Positions 42,822 through 51,743 of a stretch of DNA of 62,286 nucleotides are shown here, piece by piece. Position numbers and translations under genes: made by a program. The first letter of the stretch is position 1; the number at the start of each line of letters is the position of its first letter. The notes beneath the pieces are model-generated. The model was not told where the DNA came from, made no database searches, and saw nothing but the letters and a program-made list of their open reading frames with translations. Where the stretch lies: NCBI RefSeq assembly GCF_004362055.1, contig NZ_SNXB01000001.1, positions 713,162 to 775,447 on the forward strand, written 5' to 3'. The stretch comes from Flavobacterium sp. 245. Its GTDB lineage: Bacteria; Bacteroidota; Bacteroidia; Flavobacteriales; Flavobacteriaceae.

Positions 42822-43022
42822 TTTAATCTCGCAAAGTCGCGAAGACGCAAAGTTTAATTTTGAAATTAAAGATTAGTTTTCAGTTTGTCAGGCTGAGCGA
42901 AGTCGAAGCCCTGGAAGTTACTCTGTATGCAAAATGGCCAATCGTTGTGGAACTACTTCCGAGGCTTCGACTTCGCTCAGCCTGACAAACATTTAAAAGC
43001 TTTGCGACTTTGCGAGATTAAA
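42822..43022. repeat. Nested perfect inverted repeats between the SCO and EamA genes
   Basis: The outer arms 42822-42840 and 43004-43022 are complementary over 19 bp (ends TTTAATCTCGC). The inner arms 42884-42910 and 42963-42989 are complementary over 27 bp (TTTGTCAGGCTGAGCGAAG...), with a 52-nt centre. The outer left arm runs into an octad array (CGCAAAGT, CGCGAAGA, CGCAAAGT at 42830-42853). The outer right arm ends 15 nt from the EamA stop. No coding potential is seen. Confidence 0.88.
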
Positions 43023-43037
43023 TCGCAATGAATTGTT

Positions 43038-43961
43038 TTAAACTTTCGGCTTTCGTATCGATTTGTTTACCAAATATATTCCGATCAGAGTGACAATACC
43101 GCCAATAATTATAGCTTGCGTAAGCATTTCTCCAAAAATAATAAAGCCTAAAACCATCGCAACGATCGGATTTATATAGACGTAAATACTGCTGATTTCG
43201 GTTGGAAGATGTTGCAACGTATAGATAAAAGCGATAAAAGTCAAAACAGAACCAATTATTACAAGATAGCCAATTGACCACCAAGATGCAGTTGGAATTG
43301 CAGTTAATGAAATGTTCATTCCTAAAGGTTCTGTAATTCCGAAAAGTATAAAACTGGAAAGCAGCATTTGAAGGCCTAAACTAAAATACGGATTAAAACT
43401 CGCTGCTTTTTTCTTGATAAATAAAATTCCGAAAGCCCAAGTTATTGTAGAAATGATAGTCAAGAAGATTCCGAATTGAAAATCAGGTTTGAAAAACTCG
43501 GTCAAATGGTCCATAAATATTATACAGATCCCGCCAAAACTGATTAAAATTCCGGTTATGGCGAGTTTTGCGACGCGTTCGCCATTGAAAAAGTTGATGA
43601 TTATAATCCAAATTGGAAAAATGGCACTAATGATTGCTCCTAAACCGCTGCTGATGTATTTTACGCCCCAAGTGCTCAAGCCGTTGCTGCATACAAAATT
43701 CAAAAAAGCAAGAATCAGAATCGTAATCCATTGCTTTCCTCTAGGCCAAGGTTCTTTTTTCCAGAGAAAATAACCAACATAAATTAGCCCCGCTAAAAAC
43801 TGGCGAATCATTGCTAATTGAAGGGCTGGCATATGTTTTACACCTTCTTTTGATGCAAGCCAGGTTGTTCCCCAGCCAAAACTTACCCAGCATAAAGCTA
43901 GAATTGGAAATCCAATTAGTTCAATTTTTCCTGAAACGGCATTCTGAATTTTTGCTTTCAT
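43038..43961 (-). CDS. EamA/DMT-family transporter
   Basis: 307 residues from the ATG at 43961; a GTG seven codons upstream is the alternative. About ten hydrophobic helices form two EamA repeats (the first from CWVSFGWGTTWLASKEG, the second from GIFLTIISTITWAFGILFIKKKA). A Pro at helix ends and a basic C-terminus (NKSIRKPKV) are typical. The family exports metabolites such as amino acids; the substrate cannot be read from the sequence. It stands alone and is divergent from the M13 peptidase gene. Confidence 0.9.
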   Translation of the reverse strand: MKAKIQNAVSGKIELIGFPILALCWVSFGWGTTWLASKEGVKHMPALQLAMIRQFLAGLIYVGYFLWKKEPWPRGKQWITILILAFLNFVCSNGLSTWGVKYISSGLGAIISAIFPIWIIIINFFNGERVAKLAITGILISFGGICIIFMDHLTEFFKPDFQFGIFLTIISTITWAFGILFIKKKAASFNPYFSLGLQMLLSSFILFGITEPLGMNISLTAIPTASWWSIGYLVIIGSVLTFIAFIYTLQHLPTEISSIYVYINPIVAMVLGFIIFGEMLTQAIIIGGIVTLIGIYLVNKSIRKPKV

Positions 43962-44129
43962 TTTGAGTTTGATTCGATTCACAAATATTCCAAAAAGTAT
44001 TTAAAATATTGGGTATAAATCGCACAGATTATTGATGAAAGTTTTTGCTGCATTCCATTCAAATATTGAATATTAACTCGCAGCTTTAATTATTGGAAAA
44101 TTTTAACATAATATTCAAAATAATAACAA

Positions 44130-44137
44130 TACGTTTG
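44130..44137 (+). promoter_or_regulatory. -7 element of the M13 peptidase promoter
   Basis: TACGTTTG fits TAnnTTTG, 26 nt before the ATG. The divergent 202-bp spacer (43962-44163) otherwise holds AT-rich DNA with a short TTCAA-ATA-TTGAA dyad. Confidence 0.5.
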
Positions 44138-44163
44138 TATATATACTAAAACAATAAATTATA

Positions 44164-46224
44164 ATGATTAAAAAGCTTACTAAACCTATGTTTTGTGTAG
44201 TTTCTGCAATGTTATCAATAACTGCAGTTCAAGCTCAAGATGCAAAACCAAAAGAACCAGGTATCAATATTGCCAATATGGATACAAAAGTGAGTCCGGG
44301 TCAGGACTTTTTTCGTTATGTAAACGGAGCTTGGCTTGACAAGACTGAAATTCCTAGTGATAGAAATTCATGGGGAAGTTTTAATGAATTACGTCAAAAA
44401 ACAGACGAGAATTCTCTTGCTATTTTGAAAGAAGCTTCGAAAAATCCGAAGTATAAATCAAATACTGATCAAGGTAAAGCAATTGCTTTGTTCAACACTA
44501 TCATGGATACTGTTGGAAGAAACAAAAGAGGAGTTACACAACTTCAACCTTATTTGAAGAAAATTGACGCAATTAAAAATGTGGCAGATCTTCAAAACTA
44601 TATTACTGAAATGCAGCTTTCTGGCGGATCAGGTTTCTTTGGTGTTTATGTTGGAGCCGATGCTAAAAACAGTAATAAAAATTCAGTAAACTTAGGTCCT
44701 GGTACTTTAGGATTGTCTGATAAGGATTATTACAATTCAGATGATAAAGATTCTAAAGAAAAACGCGAGAAATATGAAGTTCATGTTGCTCGTATGATGC
44801 AATTTATTGGAGAAGCTCCAGCAAAAGCAAAAGAAAGTGCAAAACAAATTTTGGCTTTAGAAGTTGAAATGTCTGCACCAAGATTGGATCGTGTTGAAAG
44901 AAGAGATAGAAGAAAACAATACAACCCAACTGCTGTTGCTGATTTGAAAAAGAATACACCATCAATTCAATGGGAAAAATATTTCATCGGAATTGGAATG
45001 GCAAAATTAGATACTGTAAATGTGGCGCAGCCTCGTTACATGATCGCTTTAGAAAAGACTTTTACTGAAAAGAAAGTAGAAGCTTGGAAAGAGTATTTAA
45101 AATGGTCGTTATTAAACAGAGCTGCTTCAACTTTGACTACAGAAATTGAAAACGCAAACTTTGATTTTTACGGAAAAACATTAACTGGAGCTTTAAAACA
45201 ACGTCCACGTGAGGAAGTTGCTTTACAAGTTATCAACGGAGCAACTGGTGAAGCTTTAGGGAAACTTTATGTTGAGAAATTATTCCCAGCTGAAGCAAAA
45301 GCAAAAGCAAAAGACATGATTGCTAATGTTATGTTGGCTTATGAAAACAGAATCAATGCTTTGCCGTGGATGTCTGCTGAAACTAAAGTTAAAGCGATTG
45401 AAAAATTAAAAAAATTAACGGTTAAGATTGGATATCCTGACAAATGGAAAGATTATTCAAAATTAGAGCTTAAAGATGTTAAGGAAGGCGGAACTTATTT
45501 TGATAATATGAAAAGTATTTCAAAATGGGCTTATGCAGACAATTTAGATAAATTAGGAAAACCTGTTGATAAAACAGAGTGGGGAATGTCTCCGCAAACG
45601 GTTAATGCTTATTTCAATCCGTCTTACAACGAGATTGTTTTCCCAGCAGCGATTTTACAACCGCCATTCTACAATTACCAAGCTGATGCTGCTGTAAATT
45701 ATGGTGGAATTGGAGCTGTAATTGGTCACGAAATCTCTCACGGTTTTGATGATTCTGGTGCACGTTACAATGCAGACGGAAATCTTGTTGACTGGTGGAC
45801 AGCTGACGATTTAAAACAATTTACTGCTCTTGGTGGTGAACTTGCCGCACAATACAGCGCTTTAGAGCCATTGCCAGGAATTCACGTTGATGGTAAATTT
45901 ACTTTAGGTGAAAACATTGGTGATTTAGGTGGAACAAATGCTGCTTATGATGGATTACAATTGTATTTGAAAGCAAACGGAAATCCTGGATTAATTGACG
46001 GTTTCACACCAGAACAGCGTTTCTTTATTTCTTGGGCTACAGTTTGGAGAACAAAATCTAGAGACGAAGCAATCAAAAGTCAGGTTAAAACTGATCCGCA
46101 TTCTCCAGGAATGTACAGAGCAGTTGTGCCAATCCAAAACTTAGATTCATTTTACCAAGCATTCGGAATTAAAAAAGGAGATGCTATGTATGTTGAACCA
46201 GACAAGAGAGTTAAAATCTGGTAA
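44164..46224 (+). CDS. Secreted M13-family zinc metallopeptidase
   Basis: 686 residues with a signal peptide (cleavage near VQAQ, ~25). The N-terminal half is the helical neprilysin lid, starting with MDTKVSPGQDFFRYVNGAWL. The zinc site is H522-E523-x-x-H526 (GHEISHGFDD), with the third ligand E583 in GENIGDLGG. NAYFNPSYNEIVFPAAIL binds substrate, and the C-terminal RVW-like end (DKRVKIW) is close to the family's usual aromatic end. These enzymes cleave short peptides in the periplasm or outside. The gene is flanked by its own promoter and terminator. Confidence 0.95.
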   Translation: MIKKLTKPMFCVVSAMLSITAVQAQDAKPKEPGINIANMDTKVSPGQDFFRYVNGAWLDKTEIPSDRNSWGSFNELRQKTDENSLAILKEASKNPKYKSNTDQGKAIALFNTIMDTVGRNKRGVTQLQPYLKKIDAIKNVADLQNYITEMQLSGGSGFFGVYVGADAKNSNKNSVNLGPGTLGLSDKDYYNSDDKDSKEKREKYEVHVARMMQFIGEAPAKAKESAKQILALEVEMSAPRLDRVERRDRRKQYNPTAVADLKKNTPSIQWEKYFIGIGMAKLDTVNVAQPRYMIALEKTFTEKKVEAWKEYLKWSLLNRAASTLTTEIENANFDFYGKTLTGALKQRPREEVALQVINGATGEALGKLYVEKLFPAEAKAKAKDMIANVMLAYENRINALPWMSAETKVKAIEKLKKLTVKIGYPDKWKDYSKLELKDVKEGGTYFDNMKSISKWAYADNLDKLGKPVDKTEWGMSPQTVNAYFNPSYNEIVFPAAILQPPFYNYQADAAVNYGGIGAVIGHEISHGFDDSGARYNADGNLVDWWTADDLKQFTALGGELAAQYSALEPLPGIHVDGKFTLGENIGDLGGTNAAYDGLQLYLKANGNPGLIDGFTPEQRFFISWATVWRTKSRDEAIKSQVKTDPHSPGMYRAVVPIQNLDSFYQAFGIKKGDAMYVEPDKRVKIW

Positions 46225-46237
46225 TCTTATAAAAAGT

Positions 46238-46269
46238 AAAACGGCGCTTATTTAAGCGCCGTTTTTTTT
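46238..46269. terminator. Terminator between the M13 peptidase and cytochrome c genes
   Basis: ACGGCGCTTA (46241-46250) pairs with TAAGCGCCGT (46253-46262), followed by eight T. The A-run on the left lets it serve the convergent minus-strand unit as well. Confidence 0.9.
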
Positions 46270-46281
46270 ATGTGTGTTTTT

Positions 46282-46692
46282 TTATTTTGAATAGCTGTTG
46301 ATGTAAGCTTCAATTGCTTTTAATTCTTCATCAGACATTTCTTTGGTTATTGCAAAATTGGTCTGCATTACTGCAAACTGACTCGGGTCAACAATAGGAT
46401 CTGCGTTTCCTTTTAAGAATGTTGCGATGTCACCTTTTTTGTCTTTATAGATTTTTGCTATTTCCTGAATGCTTGGTCCAATAACTTTTTGATCAGGCTG
46501 ATGACAGGAAGTACAATTTCCTCTTCCCTCAAAAATTTCTTTTCCTAAATCTACTGGAGTTTTGACTGTCGCCGATTCTCCTTCGGAAGATGCTTCGGTT
46601 GTACTTTCAGATGACTTTCCAAAAGGTTCCTGACTTTCTTTTTTGCATGACGCAAACGCTAAGACGGTGGCTAAGAATACTGCTTTTTTCAT
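46282..46692 (-). CDS. Class I cytochrome c lipoprotein
   Basis: 136 residues. The lipoprotein signal ends at C16 (AFASC), followed by KKESQE. A Ser/Glu/Thr linker extends to ~45. The cytochrome domain has the haem motif C60-TS-C63-H64 and a likely methionine ligand at M109 (FAVMQTN). Length and layout match small c551/c552-type electron carriers tethered to an envelope membrane. It starts 1 nt after the hemB stop and is the last gene of the minus-strand haem arm. Confidence 0.92.
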   Translation of the reverse strand: MKKAVFLATVLAFASCKKESQEPFGKSSESTTEASSEGESATVKTPVDLGKEIFEGRGNCTSCHQPDQKVIGPSIQEIAKIYKDKKGDIATFLKGNADPIVDPSQFAVMQTNFAITKEMSDEELKAIEAYINSYSK

Positions 46693-46693
46693 T

Positions 46694-47686
46694 TTATTTA
46701 TTTAGAATTACAGCAGCTTCTTTTGCAAAATAAGTGGAGATAATACTAGCACCCGCACGCTTAATGCAATAAAGTTGCTCTATCATGATTTTATCGTGAT
46801 CTAACCATCCTCTTTCTGCTGCGGCCTTTACCATAGCGTACTCACCAGATACTTGGTAAACAGCAACTGGCACGTGAACGGCATTTTTTACCTCACGAAC
46901 GATATCTAAATAAGCCATTCCGGGTTTTACCATTACGATGTCTGCGCCTTCTTCAACGTCTAATAATGCTTCGCGGATTCCTTCAATTCTGTTGGCATAA
47001 TCCATTTGATAGGTTTTCTTGTCTTTTGGAATATTTTGAGAATCTACCGGAGCAGAATCCAAAGCATCACGAAATGGTCCGTAAAATGCTGAAGCATATT
47101 TTGCACTATAACTCATTATCCCCACGTTATGGTGACCGTTTTCTTCTAACGCTTTTCTGATTGCCAAAACTCTTCCGTCCATCATGTCGCTTGGCGCTAC
47201 AAAATCGGCTCCGGCTTCAGCATGGCTTAAACTCATTCGGGTTAATGCATCAACTGTTGCATCGTTGATTAATTGACCGTTTTCTATAATTCCGTCGTGG
47301 CCGTAAATTGAATAGGGATCTAGAGCCACATCCGGCATTACAATCATTTCAGGAACTGCATCTTTTATCGCTCGGATTGTCTGTTGCATTAAACCGTCTT
47401 TATTCCAGGCTTCAACACCTTTATTGTCTTTTAGTTTATCACTTACTTTTACGTAAATATTAACCGCTTTGATTCCTAAATCCCAAGCTTCTTTTACTTC
47501 TTTGATGGTGTTATCTAAAGAATGACGATAAATTCCTGGCATTGACGGAATCGCAACTTTTACATCTTTTCCTTCAGCAACAAACATTGGAAGCATAAAA
47601 TCTTGTGGACTTAAACTTGTTTCACGAACTAAAGAACGAATAGATTCATTGGTTCTTAAACGGCGGTTTCTTTGTAATGGGAACAT
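46694..47686 (-). CDS. hemB: Porphobilinogen synthase (5-aminolaevulinate dehydratase)
   Basis: 330 residues. It condenses two 5-aminolaevulinates. The two Schiff-base lysines are K196 (SYSAKYAS) and K254 (MVKPGMAYLD). The metal site reads DVALDPYSIYGHDG (~119-132): Asp instead of the zinc-binding cysteines, as in the Mg-dependent, non-zinc class typified by Pseudomonas. RRLR near the N-terminus is usual. A heptad array ends 9 nt upstream of the ATG. Confidence 0.96.
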   Translation of the reverse strand: MFPLQRNRRLRTNESIRSLVRETSLSPQDFMLPMFVAEGKDVKVAIPSMPGIYRHSLDNTIKEVKEAWDLGIKAVNIYVKVSDKLKDNKGVEAWNKDGLMQQTIRAIKDAVPEMIVMPDVALDPYSIYGHDGIIENGQLINDATVDALTRMSLSHAEAGADFVAPSDMMDGRVLAIRKALEENGHHNVGIMSYSAKYASAFYGPFRDALDSAPVDSQNIPKDKKTYQMDYANRIEGIREALLDVEEGADIVMVKPGMAYLDIVREVKNAVHVPVAVYQVSGEYAMVKAAAERGWLDHDKIMIEQLYCIKRAGASIISTYFAKEAAVILNK

Positions 47687-47695
47687 TGTGTTTTT

Positions 47696-47723
47696 GTTTA
47701 AAGTTTCAAGTTTCAGGTTTCGC
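47696..47723 (-). repeat. Four-unit heptad array before hemB (GTTTCAA family)
   Basis: On the plus strand it reads GTTTAAA, GTTTCAA, GTTTCAG and GTTTCGC. In the hemB sense these are GnnAAAC-type units ending 9 nt before the ATG. The same family precedes hemJ and the NtrY-like kinase and flanks the DUF1579 spacer. Confidence 0.7.
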
Positions 47724-47751
47724 TGAAATTGAATATTGTTATTGTATTTGA

Positions 47752-47778
47752 ATTTTAGATTTTAGAATGCAGATTTAG
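47752..47778. repeat. ATTTTAG heptad array in the hemB-aldolase spacer
   Basis: Two ATTTTAG units, AATGCAG and ATTTAG are contiguous. They resemble the array behind the desaturase gene at 38541. Confidence 0.5.
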
Positions 47779-47819
47779 ATTTTTCTGCAATCTTATTTTT
47801 ATTAATTGATTGATAGATG

Positions 47820-47854
47820 CTTTCGACTTAAGACTTTAATCTTTCGACTAAATT
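47820..47854. repeat. CTTTCGA heptad array overlapping the aldolase stop codon
   Basis: Units CTTTCGA, CTTAAGA, CTTTAAT, CTTTCGA and CTAAATT run without a gap into the stop codon (47853-47855, minus strand) of the aldolase gene. Confidence 0.65.
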
Positions 47855-48755
47855 ATGTAATCGAAGCTTCGTAAATCTCTTTGATGGTTTGACCAATTTT
47901 AGTATTAAAATCTGCATCAGATTGACCTGCAGAAAGCCCTTCTGATAAAGCTCTTGAAAAACTGGCAATCAATCCGTGGTTTTGTGCTAATTTTTGATTT
48001 GCTTCATCTTGTCCGTATCCGCCGGACAATGCGACAACGCGCACAACATGTGGATCTGACATTAATTCACTGTAAAAATCATTAACAGTCGGAATCGATA
48101 ATTTCAGCATTACTTTTACATTTTTATCTAATAAGCTAAGCTGTTTCTTGATCTCTTCTTTTAGAATTTCTTCTGATTTTGCTTTATCAGAACTGTAAAT
48201 ATCAACTTCAGGCTCGATAATCGGAATTAATCCTTTTTCAAAGATTTGTAAACCAACTGCAAACTGCTGTTCAACAACTTCGCGAATTCCTTCTGGATTT
48301 GCTTCTTTAATAACCGAACGCATTTTAGTTCCAAAAACATTTCGCTCTACTGCTCGGGTTAGCAAATCATCTAAATTAGAAATCGGCTTCATGATTTGTA
48401 CTCCGTTTGAAAGATCAGCAAGTCCTTTGTCTACTTTTAAAAACGGAACTATGTTCTTTTTCTCCCATAAATAATCGGCCGTCCATTGTCCGTCGATTTT
48501 GCGATCCATTGTATTTTCAAATAAAATAGCTCCTAAAATATATTCACTGTCAAACGCAGGACTCTTAATAATTCGGGTTCGCATTTCATGAACAAGTGTG
48601 TACATTTCCTCTTCATTCGCATAGCTGTTTTCTTGTACGCCATATTGGGCTAAAGCTTTTGGAGTACTTCCGCCACTTTGATCAAGTGCGGCGATAAAGC
48701 CTTTTCCGGAATGCATACGATTTAATTGTGCCGTTTTTACATCTTTCTTTTCCAT
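47853..48755 (-). CDS. fda: Class I fructose-bisphosphate aldolase
   Basis: 300 residues of the short bacterial class I type. It opens with the characteristic [17 protein letters not shown] (~19-35), has IIEPEVDI at ~179-186, and the Schiff-base lysine is read as K218 in VMLKLSIP. It splits fructose 1,6-bisphosphate into two triose phosphates without a metal ion. It sits between DUF4421 and hemB on the minus strand, but the 166-nt spacer with three repeat arrays means that co-transcription with hemB is uncertain. Confidence 0.93.
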   Translation of the reverse strand: MEKKDVKTAQLNRMHSGKGFIAALDQSGGSTPKALAQYGVQENSYANEEEMYTLVHEMRTRIIKSPAFDSEYILGAILFENTMDRKIDGQWTADYLWEKKNIVPFLKVDKGLADLSNGVQIMKPISNLDDLLTRAVERNVFGTKMRSVIKEANPEGIREVVEQQFAVGLQIFEKGLIPIIEPEVDIYSSDKAKSEEILKEEIKKQLSLLDKNVKVMLKLSIPTVNDFYSELMSDPHVVRVVALSGGYGQDEANQKLAQNHGLIASFSRALSEGLSAGQSDADFNTKIGQTIKEIYEASIT

Positions 48756-48818
48756 AATAATGATTTTTAATTATTAGAAATCCATGCTTATGCTTGTTTT
48801 TGTTGTTTTGAAGGCTTT

Positions 48819-49757
48819 TTAAAGGCCTATTTTCTTATTTGCTTTGTCGTATACTTCTTTTACTTTTTTTGGAGGATCAAATCGATATCCTGCAGAAATT
48901 TTTAAAGTGACAACATTATCATTCAATCGCGGATCGACTTTTTCGTCCTGAGCAAAACTTACTGAATTAAGACTTGCAAAAGCAAAGAAACGATCTTGAT
49001 TATAGGCTAATTTTAAATTTAAATCGGCTTGATATAATGCTGAGGTATCTCCATCACTAACATTGATTCCAGCACCCAATGCAAGTCCTGCCCCAATTAA
49101 AACGCGATCACTTATTACAAAATTATAAAAATAAGATGGAGCTAGCGTAAAAACGTAAATATCGCCGGGAGATGTATCTGGGGTGTTTAAATCGATATTC
49201 GTGTAATAAAAGGAGAAAGTAGGAATAAAACTTCCCGAACTTTTGGTTTGCCATTCGTTTTGGCTTACCAGCGTTTTAAAGGAAAATTTATCATTAAAAA
49301 CATAAGCTGTAGAGCCACCGATTTTCATAGTGCGCATAGCAGGCAATTGTGCCGTTATATTGTTATCCTTCACATAAAACCCTTTTTGATTTATGTAAGT
49401 GAAAGATTGCATCCATTTTTTATAATAAAAACGGGTGTTGAAATTAAAGTGTTTGGAATGCGAATCACCAGTATTGCCCCCAAGAAATTTTGGTGCAAAA
49501 CCAATCGTAACATCAATAATTTTATAATTCAAATTAAAACCAATTTGTTCTCTTCTGTTCGGAATAAGATTCAAATATACTTTTGGTTCCTGCGTATCTG
49601 AAGCGATTTGAAAACTATTAGAAGTGTCTAAATAATAAACGCTGGCCGTAATTTTATCATTATATGATTTAAAATAAGGGTTTTGTAGCGTGTCTTTTTG
49701 GGCAAAACAGCCAAAAATACTTCCAAAGAATGCTATGTAAATCAGTTTTAGCTTCAT
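48819..49757 (-). CDS. DUF4421-like outer-membrane beta-barrel protein
   Basis: 312 residues. It has a signal peptide (cleavage near CFAQ, ~20), then KDTLQNPYFKSYNDKITASVYYLDTS. VYLNLIPNRREQIGFNLNYK resembles the DUF4421 signature of a short strand and a turn before the barrel. The remainder is regular amphipathic strands with aromatic girdles, ending in a basic tail. The function is unknown; the family name is from memory and should be treated as probable. It is embedded in the haem arm but separated by ~80 nt on the hemF side. Confidence 0.7.
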   Translation of the reverse strand: MKLKLIYIAFFGSIFGCFAQKDTLQNPYFKSYNDKITASVYYLDTSNSFQIASDTQEPKVYLNLIPNRREQIGFNLNYKIIDVTIGFAPKFLGGNTGDSHSKHFNFNTRFYYKKWMQSFTYINQKGFYVKDNNITAQLPAMRTMKIGGSTAYVFNDKFSFKTLVSQNEWQTKSSGSFIPTFSFYYTNIDLNTPDTSPGDIYVFTLAPSYFYNFVISDRVLIGAGLALGAGINVSDGDTSALYQADLNLKLAYNQDRFFAFASLNSVSFAQDEKVDPRLNDNVVTLKISAGYRFDPPKKVKEVYDKANKKIGL

Positions 49758-49838
49758 ACAAATTATATTAGTTGGGATTATATCACCTATTAAACAGGGT
49801 ATAAATTTTATAAATATAGCATTCCTGTGGGACTTAGT

Positions 49839-50741
49839 CTAAACCCAATCAATTGGATTTTCTAATACATTTACCAATTTCTCTTCTTCGCTTCCGGCTT
49901 CTGCATGATGATCATAAACCCATTGCACGTGCGGTGGCAAACTCATTAAAATACTTTCAATTCGTCCATTCGTTTTTAATCCGAATAAAGTTCCTTTGTC
50001 ATGAACCAGATTAAACTCCACATAACGTCCACGACGGATTTCCTGCCAATTTCTGTTTTCAGGAGTATAGGCTAAATTCTTTCTTTTCTCCACAATTGGA
50101 ACATAAGCTTCTAAGAAACTATTACCAACTTCAGATACGAAATTGAACCAGTTTTCCATTGACATTGACTCATTTGCTTTGCAATAATCAAAGAATAAAC
50201 CACCAATTCCGCGGGCTTCGTTTCTGTGCTCATTCCAAAAATAAGCGTCACACTGTTTTTTATATTTCGGGTAAAACTCCAAATTATGTTTGTCACAAGC
50301 GGTTTTACAGGTTTGATGAAAGTGTCTTGCATCTTCTTCAAACAAATAATAAGGCGTTAAATCCTGTCCACCGCCAAACCATTGTTCTATCACTTTTCCA
50401 TGTTCATCGTACATTTCAAAATAACGCCAGTTTGCGTGAACGGTTGGTGTCATTGGGTTTTTTGGATGTAAAACCAAACTTAATCCGCAGGCAAAAAAAT
50501 CAGCTTCGCCTACGCCAAACATTTTCTGCATCGCTTCAGGCAATTTCCCGTGAACGGCTGAAATGTTTACACCTCCTTTTTCGAAAACCGCACCGTTTTC
50601 AATAACGCGTGTTCTTCCGCCACCGCCTTCCGGGCGTTTCCAAAGATCTTCACGGAATTTTGCCGTTCCGTCAACAGCTTCTAATCCGGCACAAATTTGA
50701 TCTTGTAGATTTTGTATGTATGCGTAAAATTTATCTTTCAT
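49839..50741 (-). CDS. hemF: Coproporphyrinogen III oxidase, oxygen-dependent
   Basis: 300 residues from the ATG at 50741, the usual HemF length; the longer frame is not needed. Motifs: WKRPEGGGGRTRVIENGAVFEKGGVN (~36-60, begins at the substrate site), VHANWRYFE, WFGGGQDLTPYYL, and RGRYVEFNLVHDKGTLFGL near 245-265. It decarboxylates two propionates of coproporphyrinogen III to give protoporphyrinogen IX and requires O2, which points to aerobic haem synthesis. It overlaps the upstream acetyltransferase gene by 11 nt. Confidence 0.96.
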   Translation of the reverse strand: MKDKFYAYIQNLQDQICAGLEAVDGTAKFREDLWKRPEGGGGRTRVIENGAVFEKGGVNISAVHGKLPEAMQKMFGVGEADFFACGLSLVLHPKNPMTPTVHANWRYFEMYDEHGKVIEQWFGGGQDLTPYYLFEEDARHFHQTCKTACDKHNLEFYPKYKKQCDAYFWNEHRNEARGIGGLFFDYCKANESMSMENWFNFVSEVGNSFLEAYVPIVEKRKNLAYTPENRNWQEIRRGRYVEFNLVHDKGTLFGLKTNGRIESILMSLPPHVQWVYDHHAEAGSEEEKLVNVLENPIDWV

Positions 50742-51282
50742 GAGTATTGTATTCTGATTTAAGCAATCCGAAATAAACAGTATTCTGCAATTCGCCATCA
50801 CCATCTCTAAATTCGTCCCGTAAAATTCCTTCTTGTTTGAAATTGTGTTTTAATGCAACCCGCTGGCTTGCAAAGTTAATTTCTTGTGTGCAGATGAAAA
50901 CTTTGTTCAGCTTCAATTCGTTGAAAGAGAATTCAAGTGCATTTGAAACCATTTTTGATGTGATTCCCTTTCCCTGATAATCTTCATGGGTAAAATAACC
51001 TAATTCACATTTTGAGATGCGATAATCTATCGTTTTTAAGCATAAATAACCAATCAAAGCATTGGTTTTAATGTCTCGTGCGTAAAAATAAAACCATTCA
51101 TTATTTTTTTCTTTATCCCGACTGACTGCCAGAAAATCTTTAGCTTTCTCTAAAGAATCAGAATTGGCAAGGGTTACCGGAAAAGTTTTGTGGATGTGTT
51201 TTTTATTTTTATTGACCAGCGTGAAAAACTCTTCAGCAGAAACGTTTTCAATTCTATCTATTTTCCAATCTGTAAAACTCAT
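50731..51282 (-). CDS. RimJ/RimL-type GNAT acetyltransferase
   Basis: 183 residues. The fold markers are FFTLVNKNKKHIHKTFPV at the N-terminus, IGYLCLKTIDYRISKCELGYFTHEDYQGKGITSKMV in the centre (acetyl-CoA loop QGKGI) and the C-terminal CTQEINFASQRVALKHNFKQEGILRDE. The family acetylates N-termini or small amines. It lies 2 nt after the upstream gene and overlaps hemF, so it is firmly inside the haem operon, although no role in haem synthesis is known for it. Confidence 0.87.
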   Translation of the reverse strand: MSFTDWKIDRIENVSAEEFFTLVNKNKKHIHKTFPVTLANSDSLEKAKDFLAVSRDKEKNNEWFYFYARDIKTNALIGYLCLKTIDYRISKCELGYFTHEDYQGKGITSKMVSNALEFSFNELKLNKVFICTQEINFASQRVALKHNFKQEGILRDEFRDGDGELQNTVYFGLLKSEYNTHER

Positions 51283-51284
51283 GT

Positions 51285-51662
51285 TTATTTGTTTTTAGCT
51301 GAGGCGATTTTGGCATTTATTCCAAAGGAGAAAACTTTGCTTTCTCTTTGTATATATTGGTAAAGAGCTAGCGCTTTATTTTCAAAATTATAGTTTTCAA
51401 CTTTTGAAAATTCCATTAAAAAATCGGCAAACTGTTCTAATTGATTGAAATCTAAATGACGACGAACTACTAATGTAATCAATTCATCATCTTCATAATC
51501 AATTAAACTTTCAATGTTTAAACCGAATTCTTTTAATTGATTTTCAATATCAAATTTTTCATCATCGGTTAAAGGCTGAGGTACAAAATCAAGAGAGCGC
51601 AATGTTTTTAGAACATTGTCAATTCTGATTGCTTCGTCGTCTCTTAGGCCTTTGTTGAGCAT
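51285..51662 (-). CDS. Small protein of unknown function in the haem operon
   Basis: 125 residues, acidic and largely helical, without signal peptide, membrane segment or recognised motif. Its central region (FDIENQLKEFGLNIESLIDYEDDELI) is rich in Asp/Glu and Leu. It lies between hemE and the GNAT gene (2-nt gap), with a heptad array ending 2 nt before its ATG, so it is probably expressed with the haem genes. Confidence 0.7.
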   Translation of the reverse strand: MLNKGLRDDEAIRIDNVLKTLRSLDFVPQPLTDDEKFDIENQLKEFGLNIESLIDYEDDELITLVVRRHLDFNQLEQFADFLMEFSKVENYNFENKALALYQYIQRESKVFSFGINAKIASAKNK

Positions 51663-51664
51663 TT

Positions 51665-51743
51665 CTTGTAAGTTGATGGTTGTAAGTTGATGGTTGATAG
51701 TTATGAGGTGCTAACAACTATCAACCGTCAACTATTAACTATT
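51665..51743. repeat. Inverted heptad arrays filling the hemE-unknown gene spacer
   Basis: Six GTTGATG/GTTGTAA-like heptads (51665-51706) face four AACTATC/AACCGTC-like heptads (51716-51743). The facing ends pair over 17 bp with one mismatch. The last heptads contain the hemE stop codon (51739-51741), and the first begin 2 nt from the ATG of the next gene, so the array fills the whole spacer. Confidence 0.8.

Noticed and set aside
42822..43022. Nested repeat read as an insertion sequence or MITE with its own gene
   Set aside because: No open frame of useful length and no clear target duplication are visible, so it was kept as a repeat only.
50742..50804. Longer N-terminus for hemF
   Set aside because: It lies wholly inside the acetyltransferase gene, and the ATG at 50741 gives the standard HemF length of 300 residues.
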